Assembly: GCF_001434665.1 (NCBI RefSeq)
Contig: NZ_AZDG01000006.1
Coordinates: 1 to 64,000, forward strand
Reading direction: 5' to 3'
DNA from: Companilactobacillus tucceti DSM 20183
GTDB taxonomy: Bacteria > Bacillota > Bacilli > Lactobacillales > Lactobacillaceae
DNA: 64,000 nucleotides
The position numbers were made by a program, and so were the translations under genes. Below are positions 52,392-62,750 of the stretch, one piece after another (positions within the stretch are counted from its first letter, which is position 1; every line of letters starts with the position of its first letter). The notes under the pieces are model-generated. The model made no database searches and was not told where the DNA came from. It saw only the letters and a program-made list of their open reading frames with translations.

Positions 52392-54945
52392 AATTTTTTC
52401 TTTTATCAAAACCAAAAATTCCAAGAAATCCTAAAATAATTACACCTATCCACGTCATGACATTAGATTTCTCACTAGTCTGTGGAAGTTTAGTGCTATT
52501 TTCAGGAACATTACTACTTATTTCCATGTTTCTCGAATCATTATTTGCTGGTTTTACAAAATCATTTCCATCATTAACGATAATCTCAGAAGCTTGGCCG
52601 GATCGTCCATTATAGAAACCATTGGGTCTCTCAATATTTTTTTGACCATTTGACGATGGACTAAGAATATTTAAGTCTGAACTAGAATTGGAGTTTGTTT
52701 TTGAACCAGTATTTGAATTTGAATTCGTATTTGGCTTGGAATTCGAATTAGTGTCGGTATTAGTTCCCGAATTATTATCAGGTTTAGTTTCTGAGCCACT
52801 ATTCGAGCCCTTTCCTGAGTCATTATTTGTATCTTTTCCCGAGTCAGTTCCTGGATCTGTTTTTGAACCTGAATCATCGTCATCTGGATCAGGGTCAATT
52901 TCGGCATTCTTTCGATATATCACTGAATTATTAGCAGTTATCGTATCATCATTAACCGTTGCATATATGGATGCAGGACTAACTGTATAACCTGAAACCG
53001 TGGGTACTACCACTCTTACCTGTGCTCCCAGTTGGCCTTCTACTTTTGGTACAACTGGATCGTGTTCCAAATTACTAGGAATAGTAACATCAGCAATTAC
53101 CATTTTTTTCTTCAAATTCAATTCCAGATCATTAGTTCCATACCAACCAGTATTTGATCCATTTGAAGTAAGAATCAATTTCATGACAATATCTTTTCCT
53201 TGATAATCCTTTGGAAGTGATAATTCATCTTTTGATTCATCATAATCTAAAAGATTATTATCCAAAGTAAACTTTAATCCTGACAAACTATCAACAGACA
53301 ATCCCAGTTGTTTTGCTATATTCTTTTTAACGTCCAAAGCTTTGGTGACCGAAACCTCAGCATCAACTGATAAATGCTTCTGATTGGAAAAAGATCCATC
53401 ACCAACTGTCTTTATATTTTGTTCAATATTTATATTTTGTAAGTCATTACTATCAAAAGAATTATTCCCTAAATTATCTAGTGATCCCTTTAAGTCAACT
53501 CCGGTTAATCCATTATCAGCAAAAGCGCTTTCCCCAACGCTTGTAACGCTACTTGGAACAGTCAAATCACCTGATAAATTATTTTTAGCAAAAGAATATG
53601 TTCCAATAGTATCCAAGCCTTGATCCAAACTCAGATTTTCAAGTTTATTATTATAAAAGGCAGAATTTCCAACATTAGTAATATTATTGGGAAGAATTAA
53701 TTCATCCAATTCATTATTTTCAAACACACCGGTATTTATCTTCGTTACTTTATTGTTAAGTACTAAATCAGTTATTTTATTATCATCAAAAGCATAGTCA
53801 CCAATATCTGTTAATAATTCTGGCAAAGTAAGCGTGCCTGCTATTTGATTGCCTTGAAAAGCCGACGTTCCAATGGTTGCAAGTTTATCAGTACTCGTTC
53901 CAGACGTTTGATCACCAAAGACTAGTCCAGTTATCTTATTATCTAAAAAAGCATAATCACCTATGTTCTCTACCGATGCTGGAATTGTTATTACCCCAGA
54001 AATATCATTATTCTGAAAAGCTGATGTCCCAATGGTTCCAAGGCTAGATCCTAATGTTAAGTCATCAATATGATTTCCTTCAAAAGAATATCCACCGATG
54101 GTAGTAGTTTTATCCGGTATGACTAGCTTACTAAGGTCATTATCACTAAATGCGTAATCATTAATTACCGTTGCTTTATTCAAATTAATGTCGTTTATTT
54201 GATTATTGGCAAAAGCATAAGCCCCAACCGACCATGTACTGTCAGGTAAACTTACTTTAGTCAATTTATTATTTGCAAAAGCGTAATCACCAATTTGTTG
54301 CACACTATTAAATTTGATGTCACTTAATTGATTATTTTCAAAAGCATGGCTTCCAATCGACCATGTACTATCAGGTAGATAAATTGATGTCAGTTTATTT
54401 CCAGCAAAAGCATAATTCCCAATTTGTTGAATATTTTTACCAAAAGTAACTGAAGTCAATCCATCAACAATCGATAAATTATCTGAAGAACCAGCTTCGT
54501 TATTAAAAGCATTATCTCCAATTGCTGTAACTGGACTGTCTTTATATATATCAGGAATTGTTATATCTGTAGAATACGTTGGATCTACTCCACCATTTGC
54601 GGCTTTTTGAGCAGCACCTGTGTATCCAGTAACAGTATAATTTCCTTTAGAATCCTGACTAAAACTAAAATCAGATTGATCATTAGTTGATGTATCTTCA
54701 TTAGAGTTACTTGTTGAATCGTTATCGTCAGTATCAGTTGGTGAGGTGGCTTGACTGTCATCTGTTTTAGGTAAAGTTGTTGTTTGCTCAGTTTGATCCT
54801 GGTCGGAATTTACTTCACCTGTTGAATCAGCTTTAACGTTTGTTCCAATCATCATACCAGCGCCAAGACCAATCAAAGTCGCACTAGTCAAAAATAATTT
54901 TCGTTCTGTTTGATATTTTTCAGTCAATTGGATATTGCCAAACAT
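52390..54945 (-). CDS. LRR_5 (BspA-type) LPXTG surface protein
   Basis: Cell-wall adhesin-like protein, 851 aa. Signal region 1-40; acidic Thr/Asp linker (to about 90); about 19 leucine-rich LRR_5 repeats of about 23 residues (about 120-510) with the pattern IGxxAFxxNxLxxLxLPxxxxxIG; a domain with DVTIPSNLEHDPVVPKVEG and ...VSPASIYATVNDDTIT that resembles MucBP-like wall domains; an Asn/Ser/Thr spacer; then LPQTS (about 820) and hydrophobic tail with KRKN. The ATG lacks a good Shine-Dalgarno (nearest AGAGGG is about 15 bases away), so the exact start is uncertain. Confidence 0.88.
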   Translation of the reverse strand: MFGNIQLTEKYQTERKLFLTSATLIGLGAGMMIGTNVKADSTGEVNSDQDQTEQTTTLPKTDDSQATSPTDTDDNDSTSNSNEDTSTNDQSDFSFSQDSKGNYTVTGYTGAAQKAANGGVDPTYSTDITIPDIYKDSPVTAIGDNAFNNEAGSSDNLSIVDGLTSVTFGKNIQQIGNYAFAGNKLTSIYLPDSTWSIGSHAFENNQLSDIKFNSVQQIGDYAFANNKLTKVSLPDSTWSVGAYAFANNQINDINLNKATVINDYAFSDNDLSKLVIPDKTTTIGGYSFEGNHIDDLTLGSSLGTIGTSAFQNNDISGVITIPASVENIGDYAFLDNKITGLVFGDQTSGTSTDKLATIGTSAFQGNQIAGTLTLPELLTDIGDYAFDDNKITDLVLNNKVTKINTGVFENNELDELILPNNITNVGNSAFYNNKLENLSLDQGLDTIGTYSFAKNNLSGDLTVPSSVTSVGESAFADNGLTGVDLKGSLDNLGNNSFDSNDLQNINIEQNIKTVGDGSFSNQKHLSVDAEVSVTKALDVKKNIAKQLGLSVDSLSGLKFTLDNNLLDYDESKDELSLPKDYQGKDIVMKLILTSNGSNTGWYGTNDLELNLKKKMVIADVTIPSNLEHDPVVPKVEGQLGAQVRVVVPTVSGYTVSPASIYATVNDDTITANNSVIYRKNAEIDPDPDDDDSGSKTDPGTDSGKDTNNDSGKGSNSGSETKPDNNSGTNTDTNSNSKPNTNSNSNTGSKTNSNSSSDLNILSPSSNGQKNIERPNGFYNGRSGQASEIIVNDGNDFVKPANNDSRNMEISSNVPENSTKLPQTSEKSNVMTWIGVIILGFLGIFGFDKRKN

Positions 54946-55035
54946 CTGTAATTTACAAATGCCCTCTCATTTATATAATTTCTATCATATATACATTTAC
55001 TATGTTACCACTATCTATAAAATTATTTTTTAGGA

Positions 55036-56199
55036 CTAATTAGTTTGTAAATTATTTGAATACGGTATTTTCTTGATTGCCTGTTTTAACATAAATGGAG
55101 CAATAATCGTAATTAAAATAATTACCAAGATCACGTCTGAGTAGTACGCACTCGACAATAAATTAGCTGAAAATCCAATTTGAGCCGTTATCAGTGCCAT
55201 TTCTCCTCTAGAAATCATCCCTGTACCAACTAAGTAATTACTTTCTTTAGTAAATCCGTTTAATTTGGCACCGAGTCCGCATCCATACAATTTGGTCAAA
55301 ACACCCAGAATTGTCATTATTAAAATGAATGGCAATGATTTCCATACATCAGAAAAGGTCATATTCAAACCAACGCTAACAAAGAATATAGGTATGAATA
55401 AAGTGTAACCAACTGGCTCGATGTTTGTATCGACTTCTTTTTGATAGTCGGTCTGAGCAACGGCGATTCCGGCAAAAAAGGCACCAATTGCTCCACTTAA
55501 CCCAACTAAATTGGCTAACCAAGCCATCCCTAAACAAATTATCATCGACATTATGGCCGGACTAACTGCCATTAACAAATGATTACTTAGACTCATCAAT
55601 AGTGGTGCTATCCAGCGAAACAGCAAATATACCCCGGCAAAAAAAGCAATCTGCTCTATAAGTACAATACCAATGTTAGTAGTATTCTTACTTCCGATCA
55701 TTGAAATCATAATACTTAACAAAATAACTCCAATAATATCGTCCGCCACTGCTGCACCTAATATCGTTGCGCCCTCTTTAGTGTCTAAGGTATGAAATTC
55801 CTTTAAGACTTCAACTGATATTGAAACTGACGTAGCTGAAAAGATAACTCCAATAAATAAAGATTCAAATTGTGTAAAGCCAAAGAATAAGCTGACTCCA
55901 CCCATAATAACTACTGGAAATATAACCCCTATGATGGCGACAATTATTGCTGGTCGAAGATATTTTTTCAACAACTGTAAATTACTTTCCAATCCACCAA
56001 TAAACATTAAAATAACAACGCCAATTTCAGAAAATGTATTTACTAGTGTATTGAGTTTTACCAAATTAAAAATTGCTGGTCCTACAATAACTCCCACAAT
56101 TATTTCCCCTATAACCGCAGGTATTCCTACTAAATGTGAAAAATGTCCTGCCAAAGTTGTACAGAACAGTAAAAAACAAAGTGTGCCTAAAAATGCCAT
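55036..56199 (-). CDS. CPA2-family cation:proton antiporter
   Basis: Na+(K+)/H+ antiporter of the KefB/NapA type, 387 aa, with about twelve hydrophobic helices and no C-terminal regulatory domain. Characteristic segments: IGEIIVGVIVGPAIF near the N-terminus, AAVADDIIGVILLS with the adjacent Asp pair that carries ions, and TGMISRGEMALITAQIGF. GGAGGGGG precedes the ATG. It follows the brnQ pseudogene by 17 bases on the same transcript, so it may also be under T-box control. Confidence 0.88.
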   Translation of the reverse strand: MAFLGTLCFLLFCTTLAGHFSHLVGIPAVIGEIIVGVIVGPAIFNLVKLNTLVNTFSEIGVVILMFIGGLESNLQLLKKYLRPAIIVAIIGVIFPVVIMGGVSLFFGFTQFESLFIGVIFSATSVSISVEVLKEFHTLDTKEGATILGAAVADDIIGVILLSIMISMIGSKNTTNIGIVLIEQIAFFAGVYLLFRWIAPLLMSLSNHLLMAVSPAIMSMIICLGMAWLANLVGLSGAIGAFFAGIAVAQTDYQKEVDTNIEPVGYTLFIPIFFVSVGLNMTFSDVWKSLPFILIMTILGVLTKLYGCGLGAKLNGFTKESNYLVGTGMISRGEMALITAQIGFSANLLSSAYYSDVILVIILITIIAPFMLKQAIKKIPYSNNLQTN

Positions 56200-56216
56200 T
56201 TTTCCCCCTCCAATAT

Positions 56217-57590
56217 TTAATCTGTTACTTTAGAGCGTTTCATTACTAGCTGTCCATAATGGATCGTTAAACCTAATAATAAACCTATCAATGCTGGGAT
56301 AAACCAATCCATCCCTAATTTTGCAAAAGGAAGATACATTTTGTCCCATTTTAAAATCATTTGAATTAAATTTTGATCAGCAATAATTGCTGGTGCTGAA
56401 CTCAATGCATCAATGAATGCTGGAATTATCGTAAAAGCAGTTGTGATCACATAAACAATAGAATCATGTTCAAATATGGGTGACATTATGGATAAAATAA
56501 TCAGTGTAATTGCCAATGGATATAAAAACATCAACATAGGAGTTGACCAAGAAATTATCTGCTCTAGACCTATATTAGCAATTAAAAATGATGCTACACA
56601 GGAAAGAATATTCCAAAATCTGTACGATAATTTAGGAAATTTAGTGTGTAAAGCTTCTGCAAATGATGATATCAAGCCAACTGCTGTTGTTAAACAAGTT
56701 AAAGTTGCCATAATTGCTAAAATAATTTCACCAGGTATTCCCATAAAATAAGAAACTATTTGAGAAAAAGCGATTCCTCCATCAGCTGATATTTTGAAAT
56801 GCGTAAGTGAAGTAGCACCGATCCAAATTAATACTAAATATATAAAAGCTTCCAATGAAATACTAAGTAAACTAGATTTAGCAGCTGTCTTTGCAATGGC
56901 AGTTGAATTATTTTGTCCTAATCCACGAATAGAAGTAATAACTACAATTCCAAATAACAATGCGGCCAAAGCATCCATAGTGTTATATCCTTGTAAGAAA
57001 CCATTTAAGAAAGCACCACCTTGATAATCACTTGTTATATGAGAAGTTGCAGCATTTCCCATTGGACTTGAAAAAGATATGCCAAAGATTATTGCTAACA
57101 AAATTAGGAATGCTGGATTCAATAATTTTCCTATCGTATCAATGATTCCAGTTGGCTTTCTCGATGCTCAACCGGCTATTAAAAAGAAGATCAAAGAATA
57201 TCCTAATAAATATATGGGTTCTTGTGCAGATGAAACATGTGTTGCAATTCCAATTTGAAAAGGTGTAGTTGCTGTTCTTGGAGTTGCAAATAAGGGTCCT
57301 AATGTCAAACAAGTCAAAATCATAAAAAAGGTTGCGTAATGATGACCAAGAGGTTTAGCCAAATCATAAATACCATTTGAGCGAGTAACACTAATAGCAA
57401 TAATTCCTAATAGTGGCAACAGAGTGCCTGTCAATAAAAAGCCCAATCCAGCGCTTAGCCAATGTCCGCCAGCTAATTGTCCTAAATGAATCGGGAAAAT
57501 TAAATTACCAGCTCCAAAAAACATTCCAAAGAGCATTGAACCAATAATAATATAGTGTTTAAATGTTAATTTTTTATTTTTAGTTTCCAT
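56217..57590 (-). pseudogene. brnQ: brnQ, branched-chain amino acid carrier, interrupted by in-frame TGA
   Basis: LIVCS-family Na+/H+-coupled importer for Ile, Leu and Val. Residues 1-140 (METKNKKLTFKHYIIIGSML...FFLIAG) end at TGA 57168-57170. The same frame then continues ASRKPTGIIDTIGKLLNPAF to a normal C-terminus. Joined length of 457 aa fits the family. TGG to TGA would explain the stop. All other family segments (FGAGNLIFP, GPLFATPRTATT) look intact, so loss is recent or an assembly error. A T-box leader precedes it. Confidence 0.87.
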
Positions 57591-57712
57591 AAGCGAATTC
57601 TCCTAATTGAATGTATTATTTTTCTAATGAATCCAAAAATATACACTCGAATTAGTCCGCCATTACTATTAGTTAAATAATTCAAAACTGACCGCCTCCA
57701 GTTCAAATAAAC

Positions 57713-57960
57713 AAAAAAAGCGCCCCATGAAAGTTACTAAAACTTTCAAAGGACGCTCACGCGCGGTACCACCCTAAATTGTATTGTTTGCACAATACCA
57801 CTTCACGTACAAAAATACGCTAGCACTATAATGGGTGCACCCATGCAACACTCGTTTTAACTTGCATTGCCAGCTCCGTGGCTACTTTCATCAATGAATC
57901 AATACCATTTCTCAGATAACATGGCTCTCTGTAATATAACCCGACTGATTACTGCTCCAC
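57713..57960 (-). promoter_or_regulatory. T-box riboswitch upstream of brnQ
   Basis: Minus strand: Stem I starts GTGGAGCAGTAATCAG, with the AGTA/GAA loop E pair and an AGAGAG motif; the T-box AGGGTGGTACCGCG is at 57762-57775; the terminator stem GAAAGTT/AACTTTC with GCGxCC/GGxCGC flank and T run is at 57713-57757. The specifier loop reads GAAAGTAG; GUA (valine) is my best guess for the codon and is uncertain. It senses uncharged tRNA and permits readthrough. Confidence 0.93.
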
Positions 57961-57997
57961 TTTTTTGCCGTTTAATTCATTTATTTTTAATGTGATT

Positions 57998-58026
57998 AGA
58001 TTATTCTAATTTAGTCGGTTTGTCAA
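57998..58026 (-). promoter_or_regulatory. brnQ/T-box promoter
   Basis: Minus strand TTGACA (58021-58026), 17-base spacer, TAATCT (57998-58003), about 30 bases before Stem I. Confidence 0.75.
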
Positions 58027-58043
58027 CAAATTTTTATTCCAAA

Positions 58044-58080
58044 TAAAAAAATCGACCGAGTATAAACTCAAATCGATTTT
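58044..58080 (-). terminator. Terminator after ptsI
   Basis: AAATCGA..TGAG / ACTC..TCGATTT stem with seven T on the minus strand. Confidence 0.85.
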
Positions 58081-58086
58081 CAGTTT

Positions 58087-59811
58087 TTATTTGTTAATGT
58101 ATGATTCAACAAGTTTCTTATTGTCTTCGTTAGTTACTGATTCTGTAACAGCACGTTCTGCTAATTCTTTAAGATCAGCTGTACTCAACTTCTTCATCAA
58201 ACTTCTTACACGAAGTACTGAAGTAGCACTCATTGAGTATTCATCTAATCCCATACCAAGAAGTAGTGGAACCATAATGTTATCACCAGCAGCTTCACCA
58301 CACATACCAGCCCACTTGCCTTCTTTATGAGCTGATTCAATAACGTGCTTAACCAGTCTCAAAATTGAAGGGTTATATGGTTGATATAGGTAAGAAACAT
58401 GTTCATTACCACGATCAGCGGCCATTGTGTATTGAATCAAATCGTTTGTTCCAATACTGAAGAAGTCAACTTCTTTAGCAAATTGGTCAGCCAAAATTGC
58501 AGCAGCAGGAACTTCCATCATCATACCCAATTGGATCTCATCGGAAACCTTTACGCCCTTTTCAACTAACTTAGCCTTTTCTTCTTCAAAGACCTTCTTA
58601 GCATCACGGAATTCTTGAACAGTACCGATCATAGGGAACATAATACGAAGCTTACCAAATGCTGAAGCACGTAATAAGGCTCTTAATTGTGTTCTAAAGA
58701 TTTCTTGTCTGTCCAAACTAATTCTAATAGCACGATAACCTAAGAATGGATTCATTTCATCTGGAAGTGGCAAGTATGGTAAATGCTTGTCCCCACCAAT
58801 ATCCATTGTACGAACAACAACAGGTTTGCCATTCATACCTTCAACAACCTTTTTATAGGCTTCAAATTGGTCATCTTCTGAAGGTAATTCCTCAGATTGC
58901 ATGTACAAGAATTCTGTACGGTACAAACCGATACCCTCAGCACCATTATCAATAACACCTTGAAGATCATCAGGTGTACCAATATTAGCAGCAATATCAA
59001 AATGCTTGCCATCAGCAGTAACTGTGGCTTCATTCTTCAATTTTTCCCATTCTGCTTTTTGATCAGCAAAATCTTTAGCTAATTTTTGGTAATGTTTGAT
59101 ATCTTCATCAGATGGATCAAGAATAGCTGCACCATTTAATCCATCAAGGATAATAGTTTGGCCTTCTTTGGCATCTTTAGTAATAGTATCTGTACCAACA
59201 ACGGCTGGTAGTTCAAGTGAACGAGCCATAATAGCTGAATGAGCTGTACGGCCACCGATATCAGTAACAAATCCTTTAACATATTTTTTGTTTAATTGTG
59301 CAGTGTCACTTGGAGTTAAATCATGAGCCACAATAATAACTTCGTGATCGATCAATGCAGGATTTGGCAAGGCAACACCAAGAAGATGAGCCATTACACG
59401 CTTAGTAACATCACGTACATCTGCAGCTCTTTCTTGCATATATGCGTTATCTGTCATACCTTCAAAAATTGAGATAAAGTTATTTGACACATCGTTTAAT
59501 GCTTGTTCAGCATTAACGCTTTGGTCTTTAATCTGTTGTTCGACAGCACCAGTAAATTCTGGATCAGCCAAAATCATCTTGTGGGCATCAAAAACTTGAG
59601 CTTCCTCTTCACCTAATGACTCTTTAGCAGTGTCACGGATTTTAGTAAGCTCATCATCTGATGTAGAAATAGCATCTTGTAAACGACTGATTTCAGCGTC
59701 CGCATCTGAAATACTCTTCTTATCAAAAGACAAATCTGGTTGAACTAAAAGGTATGCTTCTGCGGTAGCAATGCCATCACTTGCGGCAATTCCTTTGATA
59801 GTTTTCACCAT
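58087..59811 (-). CDS. ptsI: PTS enzyme I
   Basis: Phosphoenolpyruvate-protein phosphotransferase, 574 aa. The phosphorylated His is in [21 protein letters not shown] (given in part as TAHSAIMAR, about 187-195); the PEP-binding C-terminal domain has [25 protein letters not shown] and the Cys of GMCGEAAGD. It passes phosphate from PEP to HPr. ATG overlaps the ptsH stop as TAATG, the usual ptsHI operon. Confidence 0.97.
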   Translation of the reverse strand: MVKTIKGIAASDGIATAEAYLLVQPDLSFDKKSISDADAEISRLQDAISTSDDELTKIRDTAKESLGEEEAQVFDAHKMILADPEFTGAVEQQIKDQSVNAEQALNDVSNNFISIFEGMTDNAYMQERAADVRDVTKRVMAHLLGVALPNPALIDHEVIIVAHDLTPSDTAQLNKKYVKGFVTDIGGRTAHSAIMARSLELPAVVGTDTITKDAKEGQTIILDGLNGAAILDPSDEDIKHYQKLAKDFADQKAEWEKLKNEATVTADGKHFDIAANIGTPDDLQGVIDNGAEGIGLYRTEFLYMQSEELPSEDDQFEAYKKVVEGMNGKPVVVRTMDIGGDKHLPYLPLPDEMNPFLGYRAIRISLDRQEIFRTQLRALLRASAFGKLRIMFPMIGTVQEFRDAKKVFEEEKAKLVEKGVKVSDEIQLGMMMEVPAAAILADQFAKEVDFFSIGTNDLIQYTMAADRGNEHVSYLYQPYNPSILRLVKHVIESAHKEGKWAGMCGEAAGDNIMVPLLLGMGLDEYSMSATSVLRVRSLMKKLSTADLKELAERAVTESVTNEDNKKLVESYINK

Positions 59812-60077
59812 TATTCAGCAAGTCCTTCCTTTGTCATTGTTTCTGCAATAGCAGCAACTGCATCAGCAGCATCGTCACCATCAGCTGAGATTGTAACATC
59901 TGAACCTTGGCCAACACCTAGTGACATAACACCCATGATTGACTTCAAGTTAACTGACTTACCGTTAAAGTCGATGTTGATGTCTGAGCTGAACTTGCTA
60001 GCTGTTTGTACTAACATAGTTGCTGGACGTGCGTGGATACCTGTTTCTGCGATAATGTGAAATTCTTTCTTTTCCAT
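59811..60077 (-). CDS. ptsH: Phosphocarrier protein HPr
   Basis: 88 aa. His15 in [10 protein letters not shown] accepts phosphate from enzyme I. Ser46 in [11 protein letters not shown] is the HPr kinase site; P-Ser-HPr is the CcpA corepressor that would act at the cre sites upstream of hpf and the heme operon. GAGG precedes the ATG at 60077. A 10-base inverted repeat spans its promoter region. Confidence 0.98.
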   Translation of the reverse strand: MEKKEFHIIAETGIHARPATMLVQTASKFSSDINIDFNGKSVNLKSIMGVMSLGVGQGSDVTISADGDDAADAVAAIAETMTKEGLAE

Positions 60078-60202
60078 AATATAATACCTCACCATATTTA
60101 AAATTATTCTGTAGTAATCCTACAAATATTCACTAATTAATTTAACATTAACTAGTTTTATTCACAAGGGTTTAGTTTAAAAAAATGTAACAAACCCTTT
60201 AC

Positions 60203-60248
60203 ATGTTAAGCCATATAACGCTTACAGTGCAAGTCTTTTGTAAGCGTT
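60203..60248 (-). promoter_or_regulatory. ptsHI promoter with inverted repeat
   Basis: Minus-strand promoter TTGCAC (60227-60232), 18-base spacer, TAACAT (60203-60208). AACGCTTACA (60217-60226) and TGTAAGCGTT (60239-60248) form perfect ten-base arms. Each arm is also a partial cre, so CcpA or another regulator may bind. Confidence 0.55.
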
Positions 60249-60253
60249 CATCT

Positions 60254-60282
60254 TTGTGATGCTCATTTAATTAATATATGTA
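60254..60282 (+). promoter_or_regulatory. clpE promoter
   Basis: TTGTGA (60254-60259), 17-base spacer, TATGTA (60277-60282), directly upstream of the CIRCE element. Confidence 0.55.
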
Positions 60283-60299
60283 GAAAAAATACTCAAGAC

Positions 60300-60326
60300 T
60301 TAGCACTTGCATTCGTCGAGTGCTAA
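60300..60326 (+). promoter_or_regulatory. CIRCE element (HrcA operator) of clpE
   Basis: TTAGCACTT-N9-GAGTGCTAA. It differs from the canonical TTAGCACTC-N9-GAGTGCTAA by one base. It lies just after the predicted transcription start, so HrcA should repress clpE until heat stress. Confidence 0.92.
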
Positions 60327-60371
60327 TTATATACTACCCTTGTATCCTAAAAGAGGAAAGGTGGGGTGCAA

Positions 60372-62582
60372 ATGCTTTGTCAAAATTGTCATAAAAATGA
60401 AGCAACTATTCATTTATATACAAGCGTTAATGGTCAACGGACAGAAATTAATCTCTGCCAAGATTGCTATCAACGTCTAAGAAATCAAGCTAACGAAGGT
60501 ATAAATAATATGGCACAAAATCCAAACGGTTTTTCTAGTTTCGAAGATTTGTTTAATGCCTTAGGTAATCCTCAAATGGCTAGCGGTGTTGAACAAGGTC
60601 CCCAAACCCAAACTGGTGGAGGCAACGGTAATGGACGTGGTCGCCAAGGTGGTAACGGGATCCTAGATCAGTATGGTGTTGATTTAACTGCACTTGCCAA
60701 GAAAGGTCAAATTGACCCAGTTATTGGCCGTGACAAGGAAATCCAGAGAGTTATTGAAATTTTAAATAGAAGAACTAAAAACAATCCGGTTCTTATCGGT
60801 GAAGCAGGTGTTGGTAAAACAGCTGTTGTTGAGGGACTCTCTCAAAAGATCGTTGATGGCGATGTTCCAGAAAAATTACAAAATAAACACGTTGTAAGAT
60901 TAGATGTTGTTTCCTTAGTACAAGGTACTGGTGTCCGTGGTCAATTCGAACAAAGAATGCAACAATTGATCAAGGAATTACAACAAAATGACGAAATCAT
61001 CCTATTTATAGATGAAATCCATGAAATTGTCGGAGCTGGTAATGCTGAAGGTGGAATGGACGCTGGTAACGTCTTAAAACCTGCCCTAGCTCGTGGCGAT
61101 CTACAACTAGTCGGTGCAACTACACTTAAAGAATATAGAACTATTGAAAAAGATTCAGCTCTTGAACGTCGTTTACAACCTGTTCAAGTTAATGAACCTA
61201 GTGTTGAAGAAACAGTTCAGATCCTTAAGGGTATCCAACCTAAATATGAAGACTATCATCACGTTAAATATTCAAATGAAGCTATAAAAGCTGCCGCTGA
61301 ATTATCTGCTAGATATGTTCAAGACAGATTCTTGCCTGATAAGGCAATCGATTTGATCGATGAAGCTGGTTCTAAGAAGAATCTACAAATCAATCACGTC
61401 GATATGGCTGAAATTGATAATAAGATCTCTGATGCCGAGGTTCAAAAGCAAGCCGCCCTACGTAATGAAGATTACGAAAAAGCCGCTTATTACAGAGACC
61501 AAGTTACTAAGTTCCAAGATATGAAGGACTCAGCTAAAGATGAACCCGTTGATAAGAGTATCATCAGCGAAAAAGATATTGAGAAGATCATAGAAGAAAA
61601 GACAAATATTCCTGTCGGTGAATTGAAGTCTAATGAACAAGCTCAACTAAAGAATCTTGGGCCAGATCTAAGATCACATGTTATTGGACAAGATGAAGCT
61701 GTTGATCAAGTAGCCAAAGCTATTCGTCGTAATAGAGTTGGCTTCAATAAATCCGGTCGTCCCATTGGTAGCTTCCTATTTGTAGGTCCTACTGGTGTTG
61801 GTAAAACTGAGCTTGCTAAACAACTTGCTCGTGAGTTATTTGGTACTGAAGATTCAATGATTCGTTTTGATATGTCTGAATATATGGAAAAACATAGTGT
61901 GTCAAAACTTATCGGTTCACCTCCAGGGTATGTTGGTTACGAAGAAGCTGGTCAATTAACTGAACAAGTTCGTCGTAATCCATATAGTTTAATTTTGTTA
62001 GATGAAATTGAAAAAGCACATCCAGACGTAATGCACATGTTCTTACAAATTCTTGATGATGGTCGTTTGACTGATTCTCAAGGTAGAACTGTAAGTTTCA
62101 AGGATACTATTATTATCATGACATCTAACGCCGGACAAGGATTGCAAGAAGCAAACGTTGGATTCGGTGCCGAAGCAAATGGTAATACACATTCGATCAT
62201 GAATCGTTTATCTGAATTCTTTAAACCAGAATTCCTAAATAGATTTGATGGTATCGTTGAATTCAATTCTCTAACTAAGACTAACCTCTTGAGTATCGTT
62301 GACTTAATGCTTGATGATACAAACAAGATGATTGCTGATCAAGGTTTGAGTATCCATGTTACTAAAGATGCCAAAGAAAAATTAGTTGATCTTGGATTTA
62401 ACCCTAAGATGGGTGCTCGTCCATTAAGAAGAGTTATCGAAGAACAAATTGAAGATAAAGTGGCTGATTATTACTTGGATCATCCAAATGATAAGAAACT
62501 TGAAGCCAGAATAAACAACGGTTCTATCAATATTACTAAATATGATGAACCCGCAACCGCAAATGTCAAAGAAGACAAATAA
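60372..62582 (+). CDS. clpE: ATP-dependent Clp protease ATPase ClpE
   Basis: HSP100 unfoldase, 736 aa. An N-terminal zinc finger (CQNC...CQDC) marks ClpE. Two AAA+ modules follow: D1 with [14 protein letters not shown] and D2 with [15 protein letters not shown], separated by a UVR-like coiled coil ([20 protein letters not shown]). Conserved GSPPGYVGY and GARPLRR are present. ATG 60372 is chosen over GTG 60366. Control by CIRCE is seen; I found no CtsR heptad repeat, although CtsR is the usual clpE regulator. Confidence 0.95.
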   Translation: MLCQNCHKNEATIHLYTSVNGQRTEINLCQDCYQRLRNQANEGINNMAQNPNGFSSFEDLFNALGNPQMASGVEQGPQTQTGGGNGNGRGRQGGNGILDQYGVDLTALAKKGQIDPVIGRDKEIQRVIEILNRRTKNNPVLIGEAGVGKTAVVEGLSQKIVDGDVPEKLQNKHVVRLDVVSLVQGTGVRGQFEQRMQQLIKELQQNDEIILFIDEIHEIVGAGNAEGGMDAGNVLKPALARGDLQLVGATTLKEYRTIEKDSALERRLQPVQVNEPSVEETVQILKGIQPKYEDYHHVKYSNEAIKAAAELSARYVQDRFLPDKAIDLIDEAGSKKNLQINHVDMAEIDNKISDAEVQKQAALRNEDYEKAAYYRDQVTKFQDMKDSAKDEPVDKSIISEKDIEKIIEEKTNIPVGELKSNEQAQLKNLGPDLRSHVIGQDEAVDQVAKAIRRNRVGFNKSGRPIGSFLFVGPTGVGKTELAKQLARELFGTEDSMIRFDMSEYMEKHSVSKLIGSPPGYVGYEEAGQLTEQVRRNPYSLILLDEIEKAHPDVMHMFLQILDDGRLTDSQGRTVSFKDTIIIMTSNAGQGLQEANVGFGAEANGNTHSIMNRLSEFFKPEFLNRFDGIVEFNSLTKTNLLSIVDLMLDDTNKMIADQGLSIHVTKDAKEKLVDLGFNPKMGARPLRRVIEEQIEDKVADYYLDHPNDKKLEARINNGSINITKYDEPATANVKEDK

Positions 62583-62590
62583 TTTAATAA

Positions 62591-62628
62591 AACACGAAAG
62601 AATTTAAAAAATTCTTTCGTGTTTTTTA
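62591..62628 (+). terminator. Terminator after clpE
   Basis: AACACGAAAGAATT/AATTCTTTCGTGTT stem and six T. Confidence 0.9.
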
Positions 62629-62750
62629 TATTTCTATTAAGTTATCTGATATCCAGTTCACAGAGCAAAGTTTCCGATTTTAATATGGTAGAATTACTGT
62701 AATTTATATACTGCCAGAGTAATCTGAGAAATTAAATCGGGGGAATGGAA

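Noticed and set aside
52671-52990. Overlapping frames in the Asn/Ser/Thr spacer of the LRR-LPXTG gene
   Set aside because: Low-complexity shadow frames without start signals or homology.
57168-57170. Programmed readthrough or selenocysteine at the brnQ TGA
   Set aside because: No downstream hairpin typical of either was seen, and the family has Trp or similar at such sites; a nonsense mutation or sequencing error is simpler.
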